IMG/VR virus record: IMGVR_UViG_3300034082_000725
Location: 1 to 25,512 of that record
Strand: one strand, 5' to 3'
Length of the DNA stretch: 25,512 nt
From: a virus
The position numbers were made by a program, and so were the translations under genes. Position 1 is the stretch's first letter; each line of letters starts with the position of its first letter. Below the pieces are notes generated by a model. That model was given only the letters and a program-made list of their open reading frames with translations, did not search any database and was not told where the DNA came from. Below, piece by piece: positions 13,896-21,435 of this stretch.

Positions 13896-14917
13896 ACGAG
13901 TACCACGTCATTCATGATGCGAAGCACCTGACGGTCAAACTCATCGGTCTTGCCGTTGAGTGCATTCATTGCGTTGCGCTCTACACGGGACTCGTCCTTG
14001 CCACTGAAGTGGTGAGTCCATGTGTTGAATGCCTGCAACACTCCGAGTTGGGTACCAACCCATGGAGCACAGCGTGGGTCATTCTTGTAGAGGTGACGGA
14101 TCAACTCTTGCTTGTTCTGAGCACGGCTCACGGCTTGAGGGCGAGCATCATCAGTGACACTCACTGGCACCAAGCGGTCAACGATGGCATCCCATTCAGA
14201 CTGGGTGACTGTCAATGATGACAAGCGCTCAATCTCAAGGCTAACTTCGTCTGCCATGGTGTGGATGATTCCAAGAGCATCACGGATGTCTTGGATGCGT
14301 CCGTTGCTGAACTTGCTGTGACGGGTCTTGAACTCTGATCCGCTCTCACCAAGTGCTCCAGCAAGTGTGTTGTCACACACCACGGCGGTGACTGTGCGCT
14401 TGAAGGTGGTGGCAAGTGTGCCGTTGTGGCTCGTGGTTCCGAGTAGGTGTGGACGGAACTCAAAGCCCGCCTTGGTCTGAACTGTCTCAGGCATCTCAAT
14501 GCTGACCCAAGCAACTCCACCGTTGCGGAGCAAGCCCGCAGAGCCGATCTGCAAGTTGCTGTCATCAATGATGTTGCTGATGGTTCCGATCAACCACTCG
14601 TTGTACTGGTGGATCTGATACGAGTCCTTGAAGAGACCGAGAGTCTCATAAGTGTCGTTACGAACAATTGCCTTGCGGTCACTCTGCTCAATGTAACGAT
14701 TGACTCCAGCGTTGTCAGGAACTTGAACGAACACTGGTGCTTCAACAGCCTGCCAGTTGAACAAACGCCTGCGCACATCTTCAACAGGGATTGCCTGCTC
14801 GTAATGGTTTGGCTCGGTTCCTTGTTCAGTTGCCTTGTAGTGCCATGCGTTTCCACGCTTAGATGTAAAGCCCACCAGAACGTTCTGGTTGAGCCACTGA
14901 CTGGTTTCTCTTGACAT
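13892..14917 (-). CDS. DUF932 (phage/plasmid-like protein, TIGR03299 type)
   Basis: A 341-residue protein with the DUF932 layout. An N-terminal region has IPVEDVRRRLFNW and VFVQVPD, then TYETLGLFKDSYQIHQYNEWL, a GLLRNGGVAWVSIEMP core, LGTTSHNGTLATTFKRT, VVCDNTL, and a helical C-terminus with THHFSGKDESRVERNAMNALNG. These large proteins are common on phages and plasmids and probably act in DNA metabolism, but their reaction is unknown. The start has AAGGAGA 9 nt upstream and lacks the SD hairpin seen at the leaders from 16.6 kb rightward. It is followed by the coupled WhiB gene. Confidence 0.85.
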   Translation of the reverse strand: MSRETSQWLNQNVLVGFTSKRGNAWHYKATEQGTEPNHYEQAIPVEDVRRRLFNWQAVEAPVFVQVPDNAGVNRYIEQSDRKAIVRNDTYETLGLFKDSYQIHQYNEWLIGTISNIIDDSNLQIGSAGLLRNGGVAWVSIEMPETVQTKAGFEFRPHLLGTTSHNGTLATTFKRTVTAVVCDNTLAGALGESGSEFKTRHSKFSNGRIQDIRDALGIIHTMADEVSLEIERLSSLTVTQSEWDAIVDRLVPVSVTDDARPQAVSRAQNKQELIRHLYKNDPRCAPWVGTQLGVLQAFNTWTHHFSGKDESRVERNAMNALNGKTDEFDRQVLRIMNDVVLV

Positions 14918-14968
14918 GCTATTTCTCCTTGTTGTTTGACTTATTTGATTTGTTGTACCACTGAGATA

Positions 14969-14997
14969 AAACTACCTCCGTGGATTGGGAATTGCAA
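14969..14997 (-). promoter_or_regulatory. Possible promoter for DUF932-WhiB
   Basis: On the minus strand TTGCAA (14992-14997) is followed after 17 nt by TAGTTT (14969-14974), a TANNNT-type -10 box as used in actinobacteria. It lies in the 89-nt gap before DUF932. The match is moderate and unsupported by a second copy. Confidence 0.35.
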
Positions 14998-15006
14998 CTT
15001 CTATTT

Positions 15007-15291
15007 CTATTTTGTGGGGAGGTCAATGACCTGCCCATTTTGGATGGTTGACCCGTAGGTGTCTACGAGGTCATCTACGGCTGATCGGATATTGCCTGAG
15101 CAGTTGCTCTGAGCGATCTCCCACAGGCTCTCCCCGTATGTCACGATGTGTTGCTTTGTGTTGCAGACATACAAGTCCATGCGTTGTGCATAGTCTCGGA
15201 ACAGCACCACCACAAACGCTGACACAAGGACTGCGAGGTACACGAAGAACCCCGTAGTCACTCTGCGATTGAACTCTGTGTAGTCACTCAT
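15007..15291 (-). CDS. Membrane-anchored LysM-domain protein
   Basis: A 94-residue protein. The N-terminal TTGFFVYLAVLVSAFVVVLF (residues 12-31) is a transmembrane segment, with basic residues on its N-terminal side. Residues 48-92 form a LysM domain: HIVTYGESLWEIAQSNC, a helix with AVDDLVDTYG, and NGQVIDLP. LysM binds peptidoglycan GlcNAc, so the protein should sit at the membrane-cell wall interface. It could act in lysis or as a block to superinfection, which is inference. It overlaps the stop of the upstream gene by 4 nt. Confidence 0.8.
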   Translation of the reverse strand: MSDYTEFNRRVTTGFFVYLAVLVSAFVVVLFRDYAQRMDLYVCNTKQHIVTYGESLWEIAQSNCSGNIRSAVDDLVDTYGSTIQNGQVIDLPTK

Positions 15292-15839
15292 GACAGCGCT
15301 CCGTAGAGTGCCTCAAAGTCTCCGTTGATCCACTCCTTGAGTTTGGCTGGCTCAGGTGTGAGTACCGAGATGCCCATGCTGAACACATTGCTCGTTGGGT
15401 CAGCCACGATGGCTACAGGGACTGGTGGTACCAGTTCACCTGTCATTAGTGACTCAGCCCATTCATTGAATGTCTGTTTACGTTCAGCGATTGGGTCACC
15501 CCAGCCTCCCGTAGTCCATCCATCCATGACCTGTGTCCAGCCTTCAATCGTGGTGTTGAAGTAACCACGCCATGCACTGGAGTGCACATACTCACGATTG
15601 ACCGTGATGTTGGTACGAAACATGTCATCGCCGTATTCATCCATGCGTACATGATCTCCGATGTAGTACTTGAGTACTGCACCATCATCAATGACATGGA
15701 GAGTTGAAGCGTAGTTTTGATCTGACTCGTAGCAACCCCAGCAGAGGTAATCCTCTTTGACGGTGCTCCAGCCGAAGTCACTTTCGGTGTCCACGATCTC
15801 CTCGCACTCACAACATTTGTTTACTGTTTCTTCGCTCAT
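15288..15839 (-). CDS. Hypothetical protein with N-terminal zinc ribbon
   Basis: A 183-residue protein starting MSEETVNKCCECEEIVD. A frame extension to 15851 exists, but ATG 15839 overlaps the upstream TAA (TAATG) and is preferred. CCEC at about residues 9-12 and CWGC at about 33-36 form a zinc-ribbon-like pair. The rest is rich in Trp, Tyr, Asp and Gly (GWTQVMDGWTTGGWGDP) and shows no family. It is the third of four genes (16350-16595 to 15007-15291 region) that run without leader elements between them. Confidence 0.65.
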   Translation of the reverse strand: MSEETVNKCCECEEIVDTESDFGWSTVKEDYLCWGCYESDQNYASTLHVIDDGAVLKYYIGDHVRMDEYGDDMFRTNITVNREYVHSSAWRGYFNTTIEGWTQVMDGWTTGGWGDPIAERKQTFNEWAESLMTGELVPPVPVAIVADPTSNVFSMGISVLTPEPAKLKEWINGDFEALYGALS

Positions 15840-16135
15840 TAGAAACCCCATTCCTCTTCGCTGATGTCAATGAATGATTCAAGGTGGTGTGCGTCTACAA
15901 CTGCCCACGCTGGAGCAACTGGCTGACCTCGCCACAAGATCCCATCGGGAAGCGAGACATTGCTGTCGTGCTCACCTTCGGTGACTAACTGAATTGCAAT
16001 GACGCATGGATCAACCATGTTCAGTGGTACTGCTGGATAGTGATTGCTTTGCAGGTGCCATGCGAGCGCCTGACGCAGTTCAATCATTCCGTCTCCCACG
16101 GCTTCCGCCATGCCTAGTGCATTAATTGTTCCCAT
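15839..16135 (-). CDS. Hypothetical 98-residue protein
   Basis: A small acidic protein with a mixed alpha/beta pattern: an N-terminal helix MGTINALGMAEAVGDGMIELRQALAWH, then strands CVIAIQLV and PAWAVVDAHH, and an acidic tail EEEWGF. No domain is recognised. Its ribosome binding site AGGAGG overlaps the stop codon of the upstream gene, 11 nt away, so it is read with it rather than from a leader. Confidence 0.6.
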   Translation of the reverse strand: MGTINALGMAEAVGDGMIELRQALAWHLQSNHYPAVPLNMVDPCVIAIQLVTEGEHDSNVSLPDGILWRGQPVAPAWAVVDAHHLESFIDISEEEWGF

Positions 16136-16146
16136 GTTGTGCCCTC

Positions 16147-16353
16147 CTAAAGGCTCTTTGTTTCAATGTTGTTTGCTCTTCTGTACTCATCGCTAACCAT
16201 TGCGTAGAACCCTTTAAGTTCTGCCACACTGGCTTCACTGCTGTCTATCTCGTTGTACAGCCCTTCTTCAAGGGCGTACTTGTCAATCTGTTCGGCTTCC
16301 ATCTCCGTGACACCGAGAAGCATGACGATCTGTGTGACCCAGCCCTTACTCAT
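16147..16353 (-). CDS. Hypothetical 68-residue helical protein
   Basis: The frame is open to 16371, but ATG 16353 overlaps the upstream TGA (ATGA) and is preferred, giving MSKGWVTQIVMLLGVTEMEA. It is helical and acidic, with a possible HTH-like segment that lacks a clear signature. Translation is coupled to the gene at 16350-16595, which itself has a structured leader. Confidence 0.55.
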   Translation of the reverse strand: MSKGWVTQIVMLLGVTEMEAEQIDKYALEEGLYNEIDSSEASVAELKGFYAMVSDEYRRANNIETKSL

Positions 16354-16595
16354 ACTGCATCTCCGAGCCATACACGATCCTCATCGTCAAACCGCACGAC
16401 ACGACCGTCCAGTGTTTGCACTTCTTCCACTACCCAGTCCAGTGTTGAATCACCCGACTGCAATTGCTCAATCAATGCCTTGATCACGTCTGCTTCAACA
16501 AGATCGCCTGCGATCAATGTCGCAGGGTCATGTGCATTGACTCCTTCTAGGTACACGCCCGTTTGGAGCGAGACCGTTACATTCCATTTTTTCAT
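16350..16595 (-). CDS. Hypothetical acidic 81-residue protein
   Basis: The protein starts with a beta strand KKWNVTVSLQTGVYLEGV, followed by a helix ADVIKALIEQLQSG and a C-terminal strand GRVVRFDDEDRVWLG. A small alpha/beta fold is likely, with many Asp and Glu. No family is recognised. It is the leftmost gene with the SD-hairpin leader (16596-16758) and is coupled to the gene at 16147. Confidence 0.65.
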   Translation of the reverse strand: MKKWNVTVSLQTGVYLEGVNAHDPATLIAGDLVEADVIKALIEQLQSGDSTLDWVVEEVQTLDGRVVRFDDEDRVWLGDAV

Positions 16596-16758
16596 GATGA
16601 CCTCCTCAGATCATTGTTATGTACAGGTGTTGCACAGTTGCCTCACCCCGTGGACGCTCCGCTGACCCCCTATAGGAAGCAGAGCATCCACGGGATGACA
16701 CCAGCCGAGGCTGATGCCACCCTTCGTACAAGCCTCTCAGGACTCGCTTAACGATTCA
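16596..16758 (-). promoter_or_regulatory. Structured leader 1 (class A) with SD hairpin
   Basis: RNA sense is the minus strand. Hairpin 1 is at 16700-16715 (ATCAGC/GCTGGT). Hairpin 2 at 16647-16694 has CCCGTGGA as one arm with interrupted extension. The weak hairpin 3 (about 16626-16647) touches hairpin 2. The SD hairpin is at 16597-16614 (ATGATCT-GAGG-AGGTCAT, one G-U pair), ending 2 nt before the start codon. This copy departs most from the others and marks the left limit of the leader set. Confidence 0.65.
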
Positions 16759-16980
16759 TTATTCAAAGATGTCCAGTTCAAGGATCTTTGCGATTGGAAT
16801 ATCAATCTCACGCTCGGTCTCGTAGGTGTCGTTCGGACTGTCTGTAGTCCATATTGACAACTCGGTGTCACTGACTCGTGAAACGATCCCTGTGTACGGG
16901 AATGTCTCCCTCGGGGATATCTGCACGAGTACTTCTACCTCGGTACCTTCATCCACATTGTCAAAACTGATCTTGCTCAT
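16759..16980 (-). CDS. Hypothetical small beta-barrel-like protein
   Basis: A 73-residue acidic protein with alternating strands: TEVEVLVQISP, FPYTGIVSRVSDTELSIWTT, then IDIPIAKILELDI. The strand pattern and Gly-turns resemble a small SH3-like or Sm-like barrel, which often binds RNA or peptide; this is a fold guess only. Its ATG overlaps the upstream TGA. Hairpin-rich leader 1 follows its stop. Confidence 0.6.
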   Translation of the reverse strand: MSKISFDNVDEGTEVEVLVQISPRETFPYTGIVSRVSDTELSIWTTDSPNDTYETEREIDIPIAKILELDIFE

Positions 16981-17336
16981 TTGCTACCTCCTTCAAGGTC
17001 TAACACTGTTTGGTAATAATCATCATTGGCACTTACTTGAATTTCATACTTGGTGTTGAAGTCATCCTTCCATGGCACCGCAGTTACGAAGTAACCTATG
17101 CGATTTACGAGATGACGTCCAGCAAGAATGTATGTGCCCTCTTCGCCATCCACATATGTCCATGTGTGGTTGAGTGGTCGGGCATACACATAATCAACTT
17201 CGGCACCGTATGTTTCAAACATGATGCCGTTGGCGTCATCGGTTGCCCATGATGCATCTGCATCTAGGTGATTGACAAAGGGTTCGTATTGCTCTTCCCA
17301 TTGCTCAACGGTCATCGTGATTACTGGCTCTAACAT
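16977..17336 (-). CDS. Hypothetical acidic Trp/Tyr-rich protein
   Basis: A 119-residue protein with many Asp, Glu, Trp and Tyr (EQWEEQYEPFVNHLDADASW, then DYVYARPLNHTWTYVDGEEG). No domain is recognised. The heavy acidic and aromatic content is typical of small phage proteins that bind host enzymes or mimic DNA, but that is inference. It begins directly after leader 2 (17337-17455) and is coupled by ATGA to the gene at 16759. Confidence 0.65.
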   Translation of the reverse strand: MLEPVITMTVEQWEEQYEPFVNHLDADASWATDDANGIMFETYGAEVDYVYARPLNHTWTYVDGEEGTYILAGRHLVNRIGYFVTAVPWKDDFNTKYEIQVSANDDYYQTVLDLEGGSK

Positions 17337-17455
17337 AAGACCTCCTCAGGTCATAGGGATTAATTAATTTATCGGGCACTGAGTGCCCTCACAACCCACA
17401 AATATGATTTATGGGCTGTGAGGACACCACGAGCCGTAGCCCGTGATGCTCCCAA
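17337..17455 (-). promoter_or_regulatory. Structured leader 2 (class A) with SD hairpin
   Basis: RNA-sense order: hairpin 1 at 17428-17445 (CACGGGC/GCTCGTG), hairpin 2 at 17387-17423 (CCTCACA/TGTGAGG arms plus CCCA/TGGG), hairpin 3 at 17374-17388 (GGGCAC-TCA-GTGCCC), SD hairpin at 17339-17352 (GACCT-GAGG-AGGTC). Hairpins 2 and 3 share bases 17387-17388. An AT-rich spacer separates hairpin 3 from the SD hairpin. Confidence 0.75.
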
Positions 17456-17719
17456 TCAAGCGACATCCTCCCACCATGCTTGTGGCATGTAGAAGTATTC
17501 GGCGTCATGCCAGCCGAACGAGTGACCATCATCAGCGATCATTTCGTTCAGCCATTCCGTGGCTACCTCTTCTTGGTACCACGAGTCCTCAATGTCTGTG
17601 GGCTGTTGCCCATCCCATCCGAGTTCTCGTGCGATCCTGCACGCTTCCATGGCGCTGTAGACGCCGTGTGTGCCGTCTACATAACAACCTGTCAGTAGCC
17701 AACTCTTTGTACCGATCAT
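17456..17719 (-). CDS. Hypothetical acidic Trp-rich 87-residue protein
   Basis: MIGTKSWLLTGCYVDGTHGV is followed by a helical MEACRIARELGWDG and an acidic C-terminus with many Trp, Tyr and Glu (EYFYMPQAWWEDVA). No family. It starts in TAATG overlap with the previous gene, so it is co-translated with the genes at 17719 and 18021. Leader 2 follows its stop. Confidence 0.6.
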   Translation of the reverse strand: MIGTKSWLLTGCYVDGTHGVYSAMEACRIARELGWDGQQPTDIEDSWYQEEVATEWLNEMIADDGHSFGWHDAEYFYMPQAWWEDVA

Positions 17720-18021
17720 TATGCTTCCTCCTTGAATACTGGCTCATCCATGTCAGCGAGCACGAGCGGGATGCTGTAGTCAACTGCGTAGTTGATGACC
17801 ACGAAGTCTTCCTTGCTGTCACCCATGAGCGACTTGAGTTCTTCTTCTCCGCCTTCGCAGTAGAAGAAGACCTCATCGTCACGATTCCCGAACGAGTCAA
17901 ACTCGCCGTTCCACTCGTTCTCATTCCATGTACCGAACGAGATGAATACCTCGCTCTCAATGCCTGAGTCATACCACTTGATGATTGCCCATGCACCGAT
18001 TGGTGTTCCGATGTTGTTCAT
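17719..18021 (-). CDS. Hypothetical strongly acidic protein
   Basis: A 100-residue protein starting MNNIGTPIGAWAIIKWYDSG, with strands then FFYCEGGEEELKSLMGDSKED and a hydrophobic VVINYAVDYSIPLVLADMDE. Asp and Glu clearly exceed Lys and Arg. No domain is recognised. It lies in a run of four coupled genes (18500 down to 17456) whose only leader is the one before the first. Confidence 0.6.
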   Translation of the reverse strand: MNNIGTPIGAWAIIKWYDSGIESEVFISFGTWNENEWNGEFDSFGNRDDEVFFYCEGGEEELKSLMGDSKEDFVVINYAVDYSIPLVLADMDEPVFKEEA

Positions 18022-18263
18022 TATTCACTCTCCCATTTCGTTTCAACGATTTCGTATACAAGTTGCTTCAACACATCGTTGCCGAGTTCCACGATTCTCT
18101 CGTGTACATAATCGTCAACTTCATACAGGGCATCTCGGCATTGGTCTTCTGTCCACTGTGGGTACATCGCTTGGATGTCGCACCACGACCACCTCACCAC
18201 TATTTCGTGTTCTTTGAGGTGGCGATTAGTGATCATTGTTTGAATTGCTTCTGAAATGTCCAT
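18021..18263 (-). CDS. Hypothetical 80-residue helical protein
   Basis: Residues 1-20 and 40-72 are predicted helices (MDISEAIQTMITNRH and DDYVHERIVELGNDVLKQLV). Trp and Cys are present in WSWCDIQAMYPQWTEDQC. No domain is recognised. It follows directly after the upstream stop (TAAATG), so re-initiation is likely. Its own stop overlaps the next start. Confidence 0.6.
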   Translation of the reverse strand: MDISEAIQTMITNRHLKEHEIVVRWSWCDIQAMYPQWTEDQCRDALYEVDDYVHERIVELGNDVLKQLVYEIVETKWESE

Positions 18264-18500
18264 TTAAAACTCTCCTTCTTGATTGATGTCGTAATTGAGG
18301 TAATCCCATACCAATTGGTTGACGCTGTCGTAACCACCGTTGGCGTCAAACACTGCGACTGCCTTGAGCCACAGTTCTGAGTCTGCCAATAGTTGGTTGT
18401 TGTCTTTGTCAGTGAACAAGTTTGATTCCCACCAAGAGATAGCGATCTCTTCGTCAGGGTTGATCTCACTCAATAACTTGATTGCTTGACTTACTTTCAT
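18264..18500 (-). CDS. Hypothetical acidic 78-residue protein
   Basis: MKVSQAIKLLSEINPDEEIAI is followed by Asp/Asn/Trp-rich sequence and a terminal NQEGEF. The KLLSEI-PDEEIAIS start resembles an N-terminal helix-strand unit seen in small phage proteins of unknown function. It is the first gene of a four-gene coupled run and the one preceded by leader 3. Confidence 0.6.
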   Translation of the reverse strand: MKVSQAIKLLSEINPDEEIAISWWESNLFTDKDNNQLLADSELWLKAVAVFDANGGYDSVNQLVWDYLNYDINQEGEF

Positions 18501-18686
18501 GGTGCCTCCTCAGGCGTTGTTACTTGAACATCGGGTGATGTTCTGACAGTACACAAGCGGTGTGCCAATGTACTGTCAGAACACCACGGGCTTGCGCCCG
18601 TGATGCACTGTGATGGGTTCTCGTGAGGACAAGAACGCACCGTCTGTCGCTACTGGCGCCGACCATGAGGCGCCGAGCGCCCACGA
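18501..18686 (-). promoter_or_regulatory. Structured leader 3 (class A, extended) with SD hairpin
   Basis: RNA-sense order: extra hairpins (GGCGCC pair at about 18653-18676, GTTCTTGT/ACGAGAAC at about 18605-18624), hairpin 1 at about 18585-18602 (CACGGGC-GCAA-GCCCGTG, GNRA loop), hairpin 2 at 18540-18582 (GTTCTGACAGTACA and its complement), hairpin 3 at 18526-18543 (GAACATC-ACCC-GATGTTC), SD hairpin at 18504-18515 (GCCT-GAGG-AGGC). Hairpins 2 and 3 share the four bases 18540-18543. At 186 nt it is the longest gap. Confidence 0.75.
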
Positions 18687-20219
18687 TCAACCTCCGTTGC
18701 CGATGATGCCTTCAATGAGCGATTGAGTGATGCTTGTCGCACCCTCGGCGCCCATGTCCTCACCATGCCCCGTCAAGACAGCCGAGACTGTCTCGTGTTT
18801 GGCATTCAGTAGCGCCCACATGCGATCGTCCACTGTTGGGATCTCGCTTGTGTTGTCTACAGCCAGTAGCCACCATGCCACCACAGCGTTGTCTTGACCG
18901 ATGCGATGCGCACGGTCTTCGGCTTGTACTGCGGAGGCTGGCTCCCATGGCAATTCAGCGAACACGACATGCGATGATGCGGTCAATGTGAGACCAACAC
19001 CAGCGGATTGAAATTGTCCGATGAACACCTTGGCGCTACCAGTTTGGAATGCGTCAACTGCTTCCTGCTTCTGCACATCGCTGAGTCCGCCAGCCACCTT
19101 GACTACGCCGTGCTCATGAAGAGCACTGCTTAGTTGTGCGATGACTTCTTTGTGGTGTGCGAACACGATGACCTTCTCGCCTTGTGCGACAAGTTCTTCT
19201 ACGTGCTCAACCACATACGGGATCTTGGCGATGCCTAGCAACCTGCGCAATGCATTCAAGCGTGTAATCACTTCAGCCTTAGAGGCTCTCTGCCATGCTT
19301 CAACACCGCCATTGGCGATGACGAAGTCACGGAAGTTCTCTTCGGCAGAGCGATATGCCACGAGATCGGTGTTGCTGATCTCGGTAGCAACCTGAGCACG
19401 GCGCTTGGCAGGTAGTTCCTTCAACACATCTGACTTGTTACGCCTCACGTAGCAGGTGCCACGCAATTTGTCGTTCAACTCAGTGGTGTTGGTTGCTCCG
19501 TTGTACACGTAACCCCAGCCGTTGTGGATCGGGTCACAGTAACGAAACAGGAACGCTGACTTACCACCGAACACTCGGTCAAGTCTGCCAATGATTGACA
19601 GTGGCGAGACCAATTCGTTCGGGCGGTTCACGATGATCGTTCCGCTCAAGAGCGTCACATAACCCTCAGTCGGGATTGACTTAGCGATATGTGAGATGCC
19701 CTTGGTGCGTCCTGACTTTGCATTCTTCGCACGGTGTGCCTCGTCCACGATCAGTGCGCCGAACTTGGCATTGACAAGCCTCACTGACCAAGTGTCAATG
19801 ATGCTGTCACCAATAATGAGCACATCTGCTTTGGGAAGAGCCGTCACCTTGTTGCCCGACACAATGGCTGTTGTCAGCCACGGTGCGAACAGTGCGAAGG
19901 AGCGTTGCCAGTTGATGCGGAGCGATGGTGGCACTACAACGAGGACTTTGTGTCCCTCCTTGTGTGCGTGCACTGCTACTGCGATGCCTTGTGGAGTCTT
20001 ACCCAGCCCCATCTCATCTCCGATGATGGCACGGCGTTGCTTGAGTGCATACGCCACACCAGCACGCTGGAATGGGAAGAGAGGCTGGGCGAGGTCTACA
20101 GCGACTTCGCCATCGTGAGCACTGCTTAACGCATGGAGCGCAGGGTCAGCCGTGATGGCTGGCGCTACACGCTCAACACGACCAAGCAGTGCGCTTAGTT
20201 CTCCTAGTTGTGTATTCAT
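18687..20219 (-). CDS. SNF2-family DNA helicase/translocase (SMARCAL1-like)
   Basis: A 510-residue protein. Motif I is GDEMGLGKT (residues 67-75), motif II DEAH (159-162), motif III TLLSGTIIVNRPNEL, and motif VI RAHRIGQ near residue 444. VIVFAHHKEVIAQL and VFIGQFQSAGVGLTLTA lie between. Together these define an SNF2-type superfamily 2 ATPase that moves on double-stranded DNA, likely remodelling forks or displacing proteins. The ATG at 20219 follows leader 4 by a few bases. The usual Pro of the LTGTP motif III is Ile here. It is the largest gene of the minus-strand block. Confidence 0.9.
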   Translation of the reverse strand: MNTQLGELSALLGRVERVAPAITADPALHALSSAHDGEVAVDLAQPLFPFQRAGVAYALKQRRAIIGDEMGLGKTPQGIAVAVHAHKEGHKVLVVVPPSLRINWQRSFALFAPWLTTAIVSGNKVTALPKADVLIIGDSIIDTWSVRLVNAKFGALIVDEAHRAKNAKSGRTKGISHIAKSIPTEGYVTLLSGTIIVNRPNELVSPLSIIGRLDRVFGGKSAFLFRYCDPIHNGWGYVYNGATNTTELNDKLRGTCYVRRNKSDVLKELPAKRRAQVATEISNTDLVAYRSAEENFRDFVIANGGVEAWQRASKAEVITRLNALRRLLGIAKIPYVVEHVEELVAQGEKVIVFAHHKEVIAQLSSALHEHGVVKVAGGLSDVQKQEAVDAFQTGSAKVFIGQFQSAGVGLTLTASSHVVFAELPWEPASAVQAEDRAHRIGQDNAVVAWWLLAVDNTSEIPTVDDRMWALLNAKHETVSAVLTGHGEDMGAEGATSITQSLIEGIIGNGG

Positions 20220-20326
20220 GGTCTGTTACCTCCTCAGGTAATTGTTAGTGGACTTGCGTCCTCACAGCACACCAGTTGCCCGATGTGTTGTGAGGGCGCC
20301 ATGGCTTGCGCCATGACATCCTTGGG
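20220..20326 (-). promoter_or_regulatory. Structured leader 4 (class A) with SD hairpin
   Basis: RNA-sense order: hairpin 1 at 20300-20315 (CATGGC-GCAA-GCCATG), hairpin 2 at 20260-20295 (CCTCACA/TGTGAGG arms), hairpin 3 at 20250-20261 (GGAC-GCAA-GTCC), SD hairpin at 20226-20241 (TTACCT-GAGG-AGGTAA). GNRA loops occur twice. Hairpins 2 and 3 share bases 20260-20261. Confidence 0.8.
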
Positions 20327-21052
20327 CTAGATGCCCAACCTGCTTGCGCAGTCATTGCCGATGCCTCGCTTGCGTGTTGCCTCATCAGTGAGATGACGCC
20401 CGCACACACCACACCGTCCGATCTCTTGACCGTACAGTGCTCGTGCCTGCACACGCTCTGCATCGTTGAGCGATACGAGACGCTTGACAGCGTTCACGCC
20501 ACGCTCACCAGTGAGTCGGTCGTCCTTGTGTCCACCTACGATCAGGTAGATGGAGCGGTGACCCTTGAACTTCGGATCATGAAAACCCTTGTTTGTCTTC
20601 ACCGCATAAAACACGAGGTCATTGGTGCCCGTTGACTTCATTGCATAGAAGCCATCAGGCAATGTCCCGAACAACTCATTGCTCACACGCTCAGGCGCTA
20701 CAGCAGTTTCGCTGGAGCACTGACCGAGTGCGTGGTATGTCTGCCACTTACCACCGATGAGCAGTGCGTGACCAGCACCAACAGGTACAGGATGACCGCA
20801 CAATGAGCACGGGTTCGCATACTTGTTGACAATGGTGCGCTCTGCCTTCGGCAAGTGATCGGTGCCCACACGCTTGATCTCAATCTTCTTGATTGCATCA
20901 ATAACGGTGGACGCAGACTTGTTTGACAACTCATTCACCTTCTGATCAATGATGTACTGATCAACGCCAGCCTCATCAAGACCGAGTGTTGAAGCACGCT
21001 CTAAGAGCATCGTGCGAATGAATGCCTGTTGCTTTGGTGTTATTGCACCCAT
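20327..21052 (-). CDS. Zinc-binding protein with DUF6011-like C-terminus
   Basis: A 241-residue protein starting MGAITPKQQAFIRTML; the frame extends to 21226, but the ATG at 21052 sits after leader 5 with the usual spacing. The N-terminal third is helical. CSLCGHPVPVGAG is a CxxC with a later C and H, and the C-terminus CGVCGRHLTDEATRKRGIGNDCASRLG is the DUF6011 zinc motif (two Cys, a loop, then Cys). These motifs occur in phage and actinobacterial proteins of unknown function. Nucleic-acid binding is plausible. Confidence 0.8.
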   Translation of the reverse strand: MGAITPKQQAFIRTMLLERASTLGLDEAGVDQYIIDQKVNELSNKSASTVIDAIKKIEIKRVGTDHLPKAERTIVNKYANPCSLCGHPVPVGAGHALLIGGKWQTYHALGQCSSETAVAPERVSNELFGTLPDGFYAMKSTGTNDLVFYAVKTNKGFHDPKFKGHRSIYLIVGGHKDDRLTGERGVNAVKRLVSLNDAERVQARALYGQEIGRCGVCGRHLTDEATRKRGIGNDCASRLGI

Positions 21053-21180
21053 GGTAAGAACCTCCTCAGATTCTGATTTGTTTGTGTAACTATGGACTTG
21101 CGTCCTCGGAATGCACCGATGGGGGTCAGTGCACTCCGAGCACGCCATGGCTTGCGCCATGACTGCCCATTGCTCATTAC
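21053..21180 (-). promoter_or_regulatory. Structured leader 5 (class A) with SD hairpin
   Basis: RNA-sense order: hairpin 1 at 21146-21161 (CATGGC-GCAA-GCCATG), hairpin 2 at 21105-21140 (CTCGGA/TCCGAG outer arms, different from leader 4 yet paired), hairpin 3 at 21094-21105 (GGAC-GCAA-GTCC), SD hairpin at 21057-21074 (AGAATCT-GAGG-AGGTTCT with one U-G pair). Hairpin 1 and hairpin 3 are identical in sequence to leader 4 while hairpin 2 differs. Confidence 0.8.
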
Positions 21181-21435
21181 TCACGCATTGGCAAGGTCGG
21201 AAGTGAGATCTGCGATCGCCTTCCACAACACTGTCTCAATATCAGCGGTGTCACTGATAAAGAGCGTGATCGTTGACTCCAATTTTGCGTAACCGAATGA
21301 CTCTCCATCCTGCTCCCACTGGGGACGGCTGAACGCCAAGTCTTCGTACTCAATCACGAGATCAATCGTGTGGAGTCGTGAGTCACCAGTCTTCTCAATC
21401 CGAAGCCCAGTTACTTTGTGAATAGTTGCATCCAT
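21181..21435 (-). CDS. Hypothetical 84-residue beta-rich protein
   Basis: Starts MDATIHKVTGLRIEKTG; the frame continues to 21525, but ATG 21435 follows the SD hairpin of leader 6. It has an alternating strand pattern (HTIDLVIEYEDLAF, AKLESTITLFI), an acidic surface and a C-terminal helix (IETVLWKAIADLTSDL). No family is recognised. Single-gene unit with its own leader. Confidence 0.65.
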   Translation of the reverse strand: MDATIHKVTGLRIEKTGDSRLHTIDLVIEYEDLAFSRPQWEQDGESFGYAKLESTITLFISDTADIETVLWKAIADLTSDLANA

